Assembly (NCBI GenBank): GCA_026874595.1
Contig: CM049314.1
Coordinates: 61,607,300-61,671,299 of the forward strand
Direction of reading: 5' to 3'
DNA length: 64,000 nt
Origin: Sipunculus nudus
Taxonomy: Eukaryota; Annelida; Sipuncula; Golfingiida; Sipunculidae
Of this stretch, positions 1-12,039 are shown piece by piece. Position 1 is the first letter of the stretch. Each line of letters opens with the position of its first letter. The position numbers were made by a program, and so were the translations under genes. Below the pieces are notes generated by a model, which saw only the letters and a program-made list of their open reading frames with translations, did no database searches and had not been told where the DNA came from.

Positions 1-333
1 AGAAATGGCTTGAAAATTTTATGAGGTTTTATTTATGATTGTTTGAGTTATGTTGTGAACAAACACACACACAAACACACACAAAAGAGATGAAAGAATA
101 CCATCCTAGCAAAGGCAAATAATCCTCAGGATATTATTTTGTGCAAAATTTATAATATTTTACCTTTAATCTTATAATCTCGAGTTACTGGGTGGGACAA
201 GCTTACCATTATTGTAATGTATTGAATTTTATCCCTGTCATAAACTCACTCTAATAACGCTAATGGGAGCACATTAATTACCTGTACATGCAAAATGATT
301 TACAATGGCTGGATGAGTCTCCATTGTGCTGTT
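1..333. other. AT-rich non-coding DNA with a short CA run
   Basis: No gene is visible. A degenerate (CA)n stretch lies at about 60-86. The rest is A+T-rich unique-looking sequence. Confidence 0.6.
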
Positions 334-438
334 TTATCTTATACAATTCGTATCTTACAGAATTCTAATCTTGTACAATACTTACCTTATGCAATTCTTA
401 TCTTATACAATTCTTATCTTAAACAATTTTATCTTAAT
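334..438. repeat. Minisatellite, 16-19 bp unit
   Basis: Five to six imperfect direct copies of a word close to ATCTTATACAATTCTT lie head to tail. Copies differ by one to four bases and small indels. The open frame across them (326-532) exists only because the repeat has few stops, so it is not called as a gene. Confidence 0.75.
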
Positions 439-1557
439 TGTATGGTTCAGTTACTCAATAGATAACATATCTACTTATAGCAATAAGAGACAGGTGCAAA
501 TCTTAATTTGTTTAAAAGAACAATTAATATAAGGCTCAGTATAGACACTCAATATAGTATTGTTCCCATGCATTTTATTTTATCAGTTCCCATACTATCT
601 TAATGATATATCTCTATCAGAGAGAGAGAGAGAGAGAGAAAGAGAAGAGAAAGAGAGAAGACTGATGCCAGCACTGAAATAAAGGGTGTGGGAGGGTATG
701 TCACATTTTGGGGGGGGGGGATTTGAAATATATAGCGAAGATGAAGATTTATGTGGCACTTTCCTAGATATATATAAAATGACTAAACTCTCCTGAATTT
801 ACTGAAAAAGCATATCTTTAAAAGGCCTGAAGCAACCTAAAATGCCCCCTGCATGTGTTCTAGTGTCTTTACAAAGGACCATACATTAAAATGCATACTT
901 TTTTACACTATTCTGAAGATTTTGAGTACTGTACTGCATGAATTCACTTTATTATCAACTGCTGATAGACTTCAGTGTTAATATGACAAACTCATTTTGT
1001 TAAGAAAATAACAATATTTCACTTGATTTATACAGAAATTATTTCTGAAATTATATTGGACAAAGTACAAACACATCTTATTTTTACATTGCATGATTTA
1101 CCTCTGAATTAGTATTAGCTTTTCTACAATTAACCAAGGAGAAAGCATTTTTATGCTCCACTTAATCAAAATATTTTACTTTTCATCTGAAATTTCAGAG
1201 GGGGGGGGGGGGGGGCAGCCCTGTAAGCATATAGAACTGTAGGTTTTATATAATATGTGTTATGTCTGCACTCTTTGTACACCTGTGCCATGGAGGTATA
1301 ATTCCCACGGGAAAATTGTCAGGTTATATACACTGCTATAGTAATTTGTCTTCAGCCTTATGTCACTGCTTTCCTGGTGATGACAGCCCAGCCCATGTAT
1401 GACTGTCTTGTAAAAGAATAACTAATGTGTACTTATTCATCACAGCAATGATACAGTGTCAGCTGAGTTTTTAATACTGTATGCATTTTTAATTTGCTCT
1501 TTCACGGGTTAGACTTGCACTTTGCATTCATCAAAAGTTTATAATAGTAATAAATTA
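439..1557. other. Non-coding DNA with (GA)n and two poly-G runs
   Basis: A (GA)n tract with GAAA interruptions lies at about 618-660. Pure G runs of 11 bases (710-720) and 16 bases (1200-1215) are present. Nothing else is recognisable; no long open frame and no repeat end is seen until 1559. Confidence 0.6.
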
Positions 1558-1558
1558 A

Positions 1559-2260
1559 ACAAGGCCTACAGGCCTTATGCGAACCTGTGCATATGGATAT
1601 ACATCAGGTATAATGCTTCAATGCTGAACCACTACTTTTCATATATATGAACAATACAAGTACTAAACATTTTGAACAAGAAACAATACACAAACATCAC
1701 TGCTGAAATTCTGGCATGGGTGCACACACACAAAAATTATTGTAGGTGGCACCACCAGTCTTGTATACGACAAAGCCATTTGACATGTACAAATATGCCA
1801 AATTTCAGGCTGATATATCAAATTCTTCTGTAGAATTAAGCAGGCAAATACACTTTGCAAAAGTCATTGTAGATGGCGACACCTGTCTTGTGAACGAGAA
1901 AGCCATTAAAGACACATAGACAGGTCAGAATATCAGGCCAATACATCAAACTTACATTGAGTCTGATGCACAGGGCTGACCAGGCTTAGGTGAGAAAGGC
2001 TGTTGCCCCGAGTGTACTGTGACAAATTACTGGCTCAGGCTACTGCACTGAGTGAACTCTTGACCTGCACCTGGCTAGACTGAGGGAACTTTTGACCTGA
2101 ACCTGGCTACACTGAGTGAACTCTTGACCTGTTGCATAATCTGACACAGTTGGCAGTCTGCCAAAGCTATAAATAAATCCAGGCTGACCTTTTGCCTATT
2201 GCCAAATCTGAAATAGTAGCCACGCAATTGCATAAGCTCACAGATTGGCTCCATATGCAG
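1559..2260 (+). mobile_element. Degenerate modular repeat element, 5' end at 1559
   Basis: The 5' end ACAAGGCCTACAGGCCTT (1559-1576) contains a mini-palindrome, AAGGCCT/AGGCCTT with a 2-bp spacer, followed by GCGAACCTGTG. The same start layout is seen at 4358 and 20495, and the next 60 bases resemble 25994-26060 (shared GGATATACATCAGGTA). Two variants of the palindromic motif follow at about 1743-1756 and 1870-1883 (the second is TAGATGGCGACACCT), 128 bp apart. Both are followed by CTTGT(A/G)NACGA and AAAGCCATT, so they are tandem monomers. The likely 3' end is near 2229 (GCATAAGCTCACAGATT), which inverts part of the 5' motif as at 17827. No GGAC run precedes it. The class (Helitron-like non-autonomous) is inferred. 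Confidence 0.5.
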
Positions 2261-2440
2261 CCCTAAGGGGCATGACACCCATGAGGTAATCACATGATAC
2301 TCATGAGGTGATCACATGCTACCCATGAGATGATCACATGCTGCCCATGAGGTGATCACATGCCTTGTGCTTGGCTGCACTGATTGAACTGTTGACCTAT
2401 ATTTGGCTGCACTGAATGAACTCTTGATCTGTTGCCAAAT
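2020..2440. repeat. Compound minisatellite with a 23-bp ATCACATG block
   Basis: Words close to CTGCACTGAGTGAACTCTTG recur at about 2045, 2075, 2109, 2378 and 2407, with a longer CTGTTGCCAAATCTGAAACAG word (2133, 2192, 2429). In the middle, 2274-2366 is a neat run of four 23-bp units around CATGAGGTGATCACATGC. TGATCA sits inside each unit. The tract overlaps the end of the preceding element, and it is unclear whether it belongs to it. Confidence 0.7.
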
Positions 2441-2460
2441 CTGAAACAGTTGGCAGTTTC

Positions 2461-4140
2461 TCAACCTTTCAAGAAACATACACAATCTTGGCCTGTTATG
2501 TGACTCTGCTAAAATTTATCCAACACAAACCATTTGAACAAACTTGAGAGGGCTCCCTCTGGGATCATCTCTGTAAAATATTGAACAATTTGGCTGGACT
2601 GTTTACAAGAAGAAGACTTTTAAAAGTTTTTTTCAGCTTTTTCCTTGTAAAATCTAAGTAAATGCAGATAGCAAAAATAAGCTGAATCCATCAACATTTG
2701 ATATGTGACAGATAATTGCATAACATTTGGGGATGGTAGCTCCTGCTATTCCTGAGAAATTATGAGTTAGTGTACAGATGATATGTAATATCATAAATTT
2801 TCATTTTTTAAAAGCTTTTAAAAAACATTATTGTCAATATTTTCCATAGATAACCTGAAATCTAAATGTCTAGAGGCATGATGTAATGGATGCTGATAAA
2901 CTGGTGCTAGGCTAGATGTATCTGCTTCACACAGCTAACATATTTGGTAAAATGACTCAATTCAATCTTTATAATTCAGCAAAATTCATTTTTTGGAACC
3001 ATAAAAGACAATTAATATAAGAATGATTCAGGGAATTATTCTTGCAAAATATTAAACAAACTGGCCTCAGTATCATCATCAGTCAAAAAACGTTTTGTAG
3101 GTTTATAACTATGGGAAAATACAGCAAAATGGCAAAGTTCAGCTTCCTATAACTCAGCCAAAAATCATTGAATCAAAACCATTTGAACAAACTTGAATTA
3201 AGGATAATTAATGTGTGAGAATTTTGCCCAGTGGTTTTTGAGAAGAAGATTTTTGTAGCCACTTAGCTAACATGGGCTGTTATGGCATATGACTAAATTC
3301 AGCTTCCCATAACTCAGCCAAAAGTCACTGAACTGAGACCATTTGAATAAACTTGAATTATCAACATCTAAGGATAATTAATGTGTGAGATTTAAGAATT
3401 TGGCCCAGTGGTTTTTGAGAAGAAGATTTTTGTAGCCACTTAGCTAAAATGGGCTGTTATGGCATATAACTAAATTCATGTTCCCATAACTGCCAAAAGT
3501 CACTGAACTGAGACCATTTGAACAAACTTCAGAAAGCAATACCCTAGGATCATTTCTGTGCGATATTAAACAATTTGGCCATTTCGTTTCAGAGAAGAAG
3601 GTATTTGTAGCTGTCAGTATGATACGGGCACTGATGACCCCCGTACAAAAAAGGCCAATGCAGGTGGCGCCACCAATACCTCAATTTCAGATATGACTCT
3701 TGTGACCAACATTGGCATAAAATTTGGTGATGATAGCTCACGCCATTTCTGAGATTGTAATTTAAGTATGCTTTTTTGGACAGATGACTAAGTTCAACTT
3801 CCTGTAACTTGGCCAAAAATCACCAAACTTAAACCATTCGAACAAAGTTGAGAGAGATTGTTCCAGGAATCATTTCTTTAAAATATTGGACAATTTGGCT
3901 GAACAGATTCAGAGAAGAAGATTTTTTAAGCTTTTTTAGCTTTTTCCCTATAAAATCTAAGAAAATGCAGTTAGCCAAAAAATAAGCAAAATCTGATAGA
4001 GTTTTTAGATGACTAATTTTATGCATAAAATTTTGTGATGCTAATTCTTGCCGTTTTCAAGATAGTATGGGTTAACATACAGACGACGGACACCGGACGA
4101 CGGACGCCGGATGATGCCACACCATCGCATATGTGACATT
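2461..4140 (+). mobile_element. Eroded array of ~160-bp monomers with GGAC-type 3' tail
   Basis: The landmark ACCATTTGAACAAACTTG recurs at about 2529, 3178, 3338, 3513 and 3833. Spacings of 160, 175 and 320 bp, and 649 bp across the weaker early part, fit a monomer of about 160 bp. Each is followed by CAATTTGGC/GCCCAGTGG and GAGAAGAAGATTTTTGTAG. One monomer carries CAGGTGGCGCCACCAA (3661-3676). The 3' tail (about 3960-4135) has GATGCTAATTCTTGCCG, a GACGACGGACACCGGACG-type run and CCACACCATCGCATATG. Nearly the same tail occurs at 17640-17990 in another element. Bivalves have a known satellite class of about 160 bp found in such elements; identity with it is not shown here. Confidence 0.65.
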
Positions 4141-4500
4141 TATATGTCTGTGAGTCTGACACAAGAAATCTGGTGATAACACACAGCAGCACCTCAGAAT
4201 CAGCCACATCATGGTTCATACAAACTCACTTAAAAATGACCAAATAGCTGTTGAAAATGATGACGTATTGTATGAAAATACTGTTCAGATTGAACTGTCA
4301 TGATTAATATTTCAGATACATGGTCTACTAGAGGATATGAACTAAATAAGATGAAAAACAAGAGACCCAGGGGTCTAATGTTCACTCTGTGAATTACTGT
4401 GCATTTTGGCAGGTGATTAAAAAAATGTTTCAGAAAGATCAGTCCAAGAGTCTCAGAGGAGACTCTGTTTTGGCAGATTATAACAAATAAATACTTAATG

Positions 4501-7290
4501 ACATATTATGGATAAAAGTGGAAAAGACCATTACAGCCTGCTGAAAGTAGCTAAACACAGGTAGCGCTACCTGCAGGTCAAAATCATTAAGCAGTCACAT
4601 GATCAATATTCCTGTGAAATTTGAAACTGAAGGCTGCAGCAGTTCCTGAGATATTTGGTAACAGACAATACATCATGTATGGAAACACATCAAGGTGTAA
4701 ATTTTACGATCTACAAAATTTGAAGTTATGTAGAGACGCCATCTTGAGAATGACTTGACTAAATATTTACTCAAATTATTCCCCTTCCTCTAAGGAACTG
4801 TTGACTATGATATGAAGGCCAAAATATTAATACTTTGTGACTTATCTAGTAAGAAGTGGAAAAGACCATTTCGTCCCGCAGAAAGTAGGTCAACAAAGGT
4901 GGTGCCACCTGGAGGTCAAAATCATTGAGCAGTCACATGATCAATATTCCTGTGAAATTTGAAACTGAAGGCTGCAGCAGTTCCTAAAATATTTGGTAAC
5001 AGACAATACATCCTGTATGGAAACACATCAAGTTGTCAAATTTTGCAATTGTCACAATTTGAAGTTCCGTAGATATGCCATCTTGAAAATGACTTAACTG
5101 AATTTATACTAAAATTATTATTTCCCTTCCTCCTAGTAACTGTTGACTATGATATGAAAGCCAAAGTATTTATACTTTATGACATATCTTGGAAAAAAGA
5201 GAAAAGACCATTACAGCCTGTAGAAAGTAGGTCAACACAGGTGGCGCCACCTGGAGGTCAAAATCATTGAGCAGTCACATGATCAATATTCCTGTGAAAT
5301 ATGAAACAGAGGGCTGCAGCAGTTCCAAAGATATTTGGTAACAGACAATACATCATGTATGGAAACACATCAAGTTGTTAAATTTTACGATCAACAAAAT
5401 TTGAAGTTCCGTAGAGACGCCATCTTGAGAATGACTTGACTAAATTTTTACTCAAATTATACCCCTTCCTCTAAGGAACTGTTGACTATGATATGAAGGC
5501 CAAAATATTAATGCTTTGTGACTTATCTAGTAAGAAGTGGAAAAGACCATTTCGTCCCGCAGAAAGTAGGTCAACAAAGGTGGCGCCACCTGGAGGTCAA
5601 AATCATTGAGCAGTCACATGATCAATATTCCTGTGAAATTTGAAACTGAAGGCTGCAGCAGTTCCTAAAATATTTGGTAACAGACAATACATCCTGTATG
5701 GAAACCATCAAGTTGTCAAATTTTGCAATTGTCACAATTTGAAGTTCAGTAGATATGCCATCTTGAAAATGACTTAACTGAATTTATACTAAAATTATTA
5801 TTTCCCTTCCTCCTAGTAACTGTTGACTATGATATGAAAGCCAAAGTATTTATACTTTATGACATATCTTGGAAAAAAGAGAAAAGACCATTACAGCCTG
5901 TAGAAAGTAGGTCAACACAGGTGGCGCCACCTGGAGGTCAAAATCATTGAGCAGTCACATGATCAATATTCCTGTGAAATATGAAACAGAGGGCTGCAGC
6001 AGTTCCTAAGATATTTGGTAACAGACAATACATCCTGTATGGAAACACATCAAGTTGTTAAATTTTACGATCAACAAAATTTGAAGTTCCGTAGAGACGC
6101 CATCTTGAGAATGACTTGACTAAATTTTTACTCAAATTATACTCCTTCCTCTAAGGAACTGTTGACTATGATATGAAGGCCAAAATATTAATGCTTTGTG
6201 ACTTATCTAGTAAGAAGTGGAAAAGACCATTTTGTCCCGCAGAAAGTAGGTAAACAAAGGTGGGGCCACCTGGAGGTCAAAATCATTGAGCAGTCACATG
6301 ATCAATATTCCTGTGAAATTTGAAACTGAAGGCTGCAGCAGTTCCTAAGATATTTGGTAACAGACAATACATCCTGTATGGAAACCATCAAGTTGTCAAA
6401 TTTTGCAATTGTCACAATTTGAAGTTCCATAGATGTGCCAGCTTGAAAATGACTTAACTGAATTTATACTAAAATTATTATTTCCCTTCCTCCTAGTAAC
6501 TGTTGACTTTGATATGAAAGCCAAAGTATTTATACTTTATGACATATCTTGGAAAAAAGAGAAAAGACCATTACAGCCTGTAGAAAGTAGGTCAACACAG
6601 GTGGCGCCACCTGGAGGTCAAAATCATTGAGCAGTCACATGATCAATATTTCTGTGAAATTTGAAACTGAAGGCTGCAGCAGTTTCTCAGATATTTAGTA
6701 ACAGACAATACATCCTGTATGGAAACACATCAAGTTGTCATATTTTGCGATCGACACGATTTGAAGTTCCATAAAGACGCCATCTTGAGGATGACTTGAC
6801 TAAATTTTTACTCAAATTATACCCCTTCCTCTAAGGAACTGTTGACTATGACATGAAGGCCAAAATATTAATGCTTTGTGACTTATCTAGTAAGAAGTGG
6901 AAAAGACCATTTCGTCCCGCAGAAAGTAGGTCAACAAAGGTGGCGCCACCTGGAGGTCAAAATCATTGAGCAGTCACATGATCAATATTCCTGTGAAATT
7001 TGAAACTGAAGGCTGCAGCAGTTCCTCAGATATTTAGTAACAGACAATACATCCTGTATGGAAACACATCAAGTTGTCATATTTTGCGATCGACACGATT
7101 TAAAGTTCCATAAAGACGCCATCTTGAAAATGACCTGACTGAATTTACACACAAATTATTCCCCTTCTTCCAAGGAACTGTTGACTATGATATGAAGGCC
7201 AAAATATTAATACTTTATGACTTATCTTGGAAGAAGTGGAAAAGACCATTTTGTCCCGCAGAAAGTAGGTCAACATAGGTGGCGCCACCA
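4501..7290 (+). repeat. Alternating A/B higher-order tandem repeat, 340-bp monomer, 680-bp dimer
   Basis: Palindrome starts are at 4559, 4897, 5239, 5578, 5919, 6258, 6599, 6938 and 7277. Type A monomers have TTACAGCCTGTAGAAAG upstream and CACAGG at the palindrome (4559, 5239, 5919, 6599). Type B monomers have TTTCGTCCCGCAGAAAG and CAAAGG (4897, 5578, 6258, 6938, 7277). They alternate ABABABAB and end with an extra B. Dimers starting at 5239 and 5919 are nearly identical, while the outer units are more diverged, as expected for growth from the middle. Each monomer then has CACATGATCAATATT, TGTGAAATTTGAAAC, CTGCAGCAGTTCC and GATATTTGGTAACAGAC. Confidence 0.9.
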
Positions 7291-7382
7291 AAAGCTTATT
7301 TTTGCATGTCCATCCCATGATCATTAATTCTGCAAAGTTTCATGAAGGTAGCTGCTGTGGCTGTTGAGATATTTGGTAACAG

Positions 7383-7435
7383 ACGGTGGACAGTGGACAG
7401 TTGACAGTGGACAGTGGACAGTGGACGGCGGACGC
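7383..7435. repeat. (GTGGACA)n short tandem repeat
   Basis: About seven imperfect 7-bp units of GTGGACA grade into GGCGGACGCTGCGCC. It sits immediately 5' of the terminal hairpin of the element, where other elements in this window carry (GGAC)n. Confidence 0.8.
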
Positions 7436-7471
7436 TGCGCCATGGCATAAGTTCACAGAGTGAACTAAAAA

Positions 7472-8599
7472 CATGCACATGGTGTGTACAGCTGATTTTT
7501 ATGCAACTAGCGAATGCTTCGTTAATTAAAGCTGATATGACGTGTATGGGTATCCCTGGAATCAAAAATCAGCTATTGAAAGGTACAGTTCAAAATATAA
7601 TGCTTGTGTACCAATCAAATTGAATAAACAGAATCAGTGAAAATATGTCTAGAAAACTTGGCAGTCATAATCTGAGGGGAAAGCAAGCAATGTTGAAGTT
7701 TAATTCAACTGGATGTGTGCTGCCCTCTTTTGGCAATGATAACAACTATTCACATGATACAGTTGCGAATCTTGTCCAAGAACAAGGTCTACCTCTGAAC
7801 CATAAATAACTCATTGTGGGAAGGTCAACATACATTGATTGGTTATTCCGCTTCCTGTGCAATCATGTTTGCTAACAATCAAAGAAATGTGGCCCAGAGA
7901 ACGTGCCAAGGTTAGGTTGACATTACATCCTGCGTAATCATTAATTTTTTTTTCAGCATCCATCACCAATATTTGTTACATTTGTTATGTTTTCATATAA
8001 AAGTTATACCTCTACCAGGAGTTATTATGTTTTCCCCTTGGTTTGTCTGTTCACAACTTAACACAATATGTTTTGAACAGATTTGTGGAGGGGCTAGGGT
8101 ACTATCCAAGGAACAATCAGTTAAATTTTGCGTGTAATCTGGTTCACCATAATATATTTTCAATTTTAAGTATTATAAACAATTATGACAGAGGGCAATC
8201 CCTTTGTCTACATGAAGGCTGCTCCATTCATATCAGTATTCGGGCCAGCATTGAATAAAAGCAGAAAGACAAGGTGAGCTCTTGTTCCTGAACAATGACG
8301 TTGTGATTAGGAATACAGGAAAACTTTGCCAGGTGGCCCTGGTGGGGTAACAGGTAGTCCTAGATCTAGAGAGTCATATAATTTTTATTTAACTCTGAAA
8401 AAAGAAAAGTCTGATCCATTGCTGTCTCTGTCAAAAAAGATTCTATTTGTGTGTTTCAGTAATGGTTTAATAAAGAACTGAATAAGGTTGGAAAAGAATT
8501 GAGCCCAAACGGTTTATATGCCTGAAAGTTAGCCTTGAAAGCATAAATGAGATGGACATTAATTAGCCAGCATCGAGAATTCTACTGAAACATGGTTTT
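7472..8599. other. Unique-looking non-coding DNA
   Basis: No repeat end, tandem array or credible open frame was found. Base composition is AT-rich. Nothing further can be said from sequence alone. Confidence 0.5.
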
Positions 8600-9910
8600 A
8601 TTACCAAACAATCTACTGACCCTGGTATGGTCAAAGACCCCAAGTAAATTTGACCCCAATAAGGTTATGACCAGCATGACTTCTTCAAGGATATATATAT
8701 GACCTCCTAAAAAATAAACCCTAAAAATTAGATTCTCAAAATTGCACAAGTATTGCATTTCTTGCACATTTATACAAACATGTGGTCCTTGACCGCTATG
8801 TTTCTATTGATGTTTATATAAATTCTGCCTGCTGTTGCTCTTCCACCAGTATCATTTCATTTTATTCATAATATATTCCAAAGAGTGGATCCTTATGCTG
8901 GTGACTGGAACAATTTGGTCCATTTTCACAGAAACTGAAGCGTATGTGCTCAAAATTTCAAATGTTTTCTGATGCCTGGAGCATCAAATAGTGTCAAAAA
9001 GACCTACCAGTTTATGTAGTGCCTAACATTTGAAGAATATCTGGACATTATGTGGGATATTTAATTATATTAGATAGGCTTAATATCTGAGAATTTCATC
9101 TGTCTTTCTGTCATGACCTTGACCTTCCAGGTGACTTAATTAGATGCTTGCCTGATTTATACCTGGGATACATTGGTCCTGATACCTTCTGCTGATTATC
9201 TTGTAATTATCAGCACAAATTTCAAATATTTATATTGCAAATTACAGCAAATGACCTTTTGCCTTGGACATGTATAACAACATTCCTCAGAAATGCTGGA
9301 AAATTAGCTTAAAATGGCATGAGCATTATGTGGATGATCATTTTGACACATTTTCTGTCTTTCATATTTTAATGGTGAATATATAAAGAGTACAACATTG
9401 CCTCAGTTTATTTGATATTTATATACTATGTTTATAGAGCCTCTGACTTCAACCAATGACCTCTGTCATGACCATCCCCGTATGTAAGTGTCCTACATAA
9501 GTTCAAGGTCAACAAAACTTCTCCCAGGATATGAGTAACAGGTTTCTAAATAATATTTCCAGAAATTATGAATATTTCTTATTCCAGAAGTTTATGCCTG
9601 TTACTTGACTAAATACTTTCCACATCATCAAGGCTTTGACCTTGACCCTACAATGACCTTGACCTATCACATAACATTTGACCATGACCTTGACCAAATA
9701 TAACATTTGCCAGCTGCTTGCTTTTTTATTTCTTTTTCCTGCTGATATATCTCATAAAAAAACTGCCACTTTCCATTTCTATCAATAGAAGCTTGAGGCG
9801 AGGGGTGTTTTATCACTTGTTTTGATGGTGCACATAAACTGGTTATAGGTGTGGTCAATATAGGCTCCATCACTAGTGCAAACAAGTCAGTGGTGATGAA
9901 CATGACAAGT
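8600..9910. repeat. Ancient degenerate repeat rich in TGACCTTGA words
   Basis: TGACCTTGA or its inverse TCAAGGTCA occurs at 9114-9122, 9503-9511, 9637-9645, 9654-9662 and 9685-9693, with many partial TGACC words between. The spacing is irregular and no unit could be delimited, so this may be a worn tandem element rather than one family. No termini were found. Confidence 0.4.
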
Positions 9911-10529
9911 GGATCAATTTACCATGCTTTCTATCATATGGTCCAACACACATTCTGTGTGTAATTCTTGATGACATCTGGAATTCAGCCGTTATTTTCA
10001 TGAAAATTCATAGAAATGCGTAGCGGATTGATAACTTTAGGTGTGCATCTCCATTGCTCTTGCTCTCTAAACTCACAAATCAATATTCTTTCTTTTTTTA
10101 TGAATGCCGCATATTTATATTTGAATTGGCAAATTTATTAAATTAATCTAAGATTGATTCGTGAATTTCAAAATATACTGAGTGTATCTTTTGAGAATGC
10201 TAGACCTCTCAATATCTAATTCCTGCACAGGAGGACGATTTGTCCATTAGCACACTACTTTTCCATACAGTGACTGAGAAAGAGAGAAAGAAGGAAAGAG
10301 AGAAGAAAGGAGAAAGAGAAGGATGTCTCACCTGTAGATTGTGAGTTTTCATTTTTCTGTGAAATGTAAAATCTGATCTTGATGAGGGGGGGGGGACAGG
10401 AGTGAATTACACAGGCAAACTGGATCTCTTCTGTATTATCTACAGTAATGTAAGTGTATAAGTGCACATCAATAAGGTTTAATAAGAAAGCACCAGGTGT
10501 GTGTGTTATATAGCTGTATAATCTATAAT
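9911..10529. other. Non-coding DNA with GA-rich tract and poly-G
   Basis: A purine tract of AGAGAAAGA words lies at about 10276-10323 and a 10-base G run at 10386-10395. The rest is AT-rich with no recognised feature. Confidence 0.5.
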
Positions 10530-10915
10530 CATTACAGCATCATGCAGCCAGATCCTCACGACATGACAGTGATCCTCCTTTGAGGTGGAAGCAGACTCCG
10601 TTAAAAATTCCTCAGACCCTTTAACCTTGAACTTTACCTGAGGAGCCGTTGTACATACTAACTCGCCACCCAGTTACCTCCCAAGGTATTTAACGAATCT
10701 GAGAGGTACGCTGTCCAGGTAACCATAGATACAGGCCAGACAGGTTGTACTGGCTGGGATCGGGGAAACAGCGCCACGGCTGGTCTGTTACAGCGCCAAC
10801 AGGTCTGGTTAGGGTGTAAATGATGTGACCAGGTCAGCCTGTGGTCCACTGTGCATGGAGGGAAAGCGTCGATAAACCTAGCACTCTTCATACCACTCAC
10901 CAGGAATTTATTTCT
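10530..10915. promoter_or_regulatory. High-complexity island, candidate conserved non-coding element
   Basis: The base composition is more balanced than the flanks and no repeat structure is seen. It holds CAGCGCCACGGCTGG and CAGCGCCAACAGG close together (about 10769-10803). An 80-codon frame on the minus strand (10658-10900) has no recognisable domain. It could equally be an unrecognised exon. The call rests on composition only. Confidence 0.3.
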
Positions 10916-12039
10916 ATAATTTTGATCAGTGCCAGACTGTTAGTCCAGAGGAGTCAAGGAAGGGCATATCTTTATCCTTTTTGCCGTTATTGTTTTCCTA
11001 TATGAACCTTGTTAATAAAGCATATCTATCTCCTCCAATTTAAAACACAGCAATTTTTTCCTGCATAGGAGGAGGTCCTTGATGTGAGGCTGATAATAAC
11101 CAAACAAATCCTTTTTCCTCTGCTCCATTTTATTTATTTTAAAAGGTTAAGTGTGGTGAGGCTAAATATGAATAATTAAATACTGCAAAAGTATCTCCAA
11201 TGATGATGCTGTTCTTATACTGCAAAATTTTTTTTTTTTTGTAAATAAAACCCATCATTTTTTTATTTTAAGCCAATTATTTTTTTCAAAAGAAATTTAT
11301 TACTTCCAAATAATTTCCATACAATTAGTATTTTTCTGGCAGTTACATTTTTGTATAAATACCATGGTGTGATCTAATTATTCTGAGAAAGTTTGTCCAG
11401 AGTCATTTTTAATATCTTATTAATGGAAACAAAGCTTTATATAAAGAGTGGTCATGTGCAAACAATCATTAACAGAAATAGTTGAAGTTTATTTAAGAAC
11501 AAGTTGTCTCTATTATATTTTTAGAAATATCATGAACTGTGTGTCAATTATTTTAACAATAACTGAGGGGAGTCACTTTTTGCTAGCTTATTTAGAACAT
11601 GGATGAAATTTCACTATTTCCAGGGAGCATATCTTTGTCTTGAATATCAATATTTTTCTTGAATAAAATATGTCTATCAATTAATCATTGTATTATCTAA
11701 ACATTTCAAATACAATCATTCTTTACTTTGACAAAGGACAAGTTGTGCATGCAAGGCTGATAATGAGAAAGAAACCATTTTGCACATTTAGCTTTCTTTT
11801 TTATTTTTTTGTGTTAATGAATTTATGTGGATACAGAATTATGCATTGCTGAGACCTGAAACAGTAACTGATAGTGATATGTGAACACAGCAACATTGTC
11901 CCTAACGGTACCTACCCTTGTCCAAAGCATGCCTTCTTAAACATAAATAACCAGTTTCAAATTTTTTTCTAACATCAAGTTCAGGCTAATCTATTTTTAA
12001 TCAATTCCCTGGTTTGAATCAAACTTGTTCCATCTTATT
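10916..12039. other. AT-rich non-coding DNA
   Basis: It contains poly-T (about 11227-11241) and long A/T-rich stretches. No gene, repeat end or hairpin of note was seen. Confidence 0.5.

Larger units (their letters stand above)
4358..7471 (+). mobile_element. 3.1-kb modular element with nine 340-bp tandem units
   Basis: The 5' end (4358) reads ACAAGAGACCCAGGGGTCT, a mini-palindrome, then GTTCACTCTGTGAA (4380-4393). The 3' end has GTTCACAGAGTGAAC (7451-7465), the inverse of the 5' motif and itself a 6-bp stem with a 3-base loop, then CTAAAAA. A (GTGGACA)n run at 7383-7435 precedes it. Between them lie nine monomers of 338-342 bp, each marked by AGGTGGCGCCACCT or a variant. The open frames here are short and follow the repeat, so no coding function is proposed. 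The ends and tandem core fit non-autonomous Helitron/Helentron derivatives; I cannot see a Rep/helicase gene. No clear target duplication is visible. Confidence 0.75.

Noticed and set aside
4389-4490. Segment resembling the region before the 3' hairpin at 18369-18470 (shared AGTCTCAGAGGA and TTTTGGC.GAT words)
   Set aside because: The match is short and interrupted; not enough to call a second nested element.
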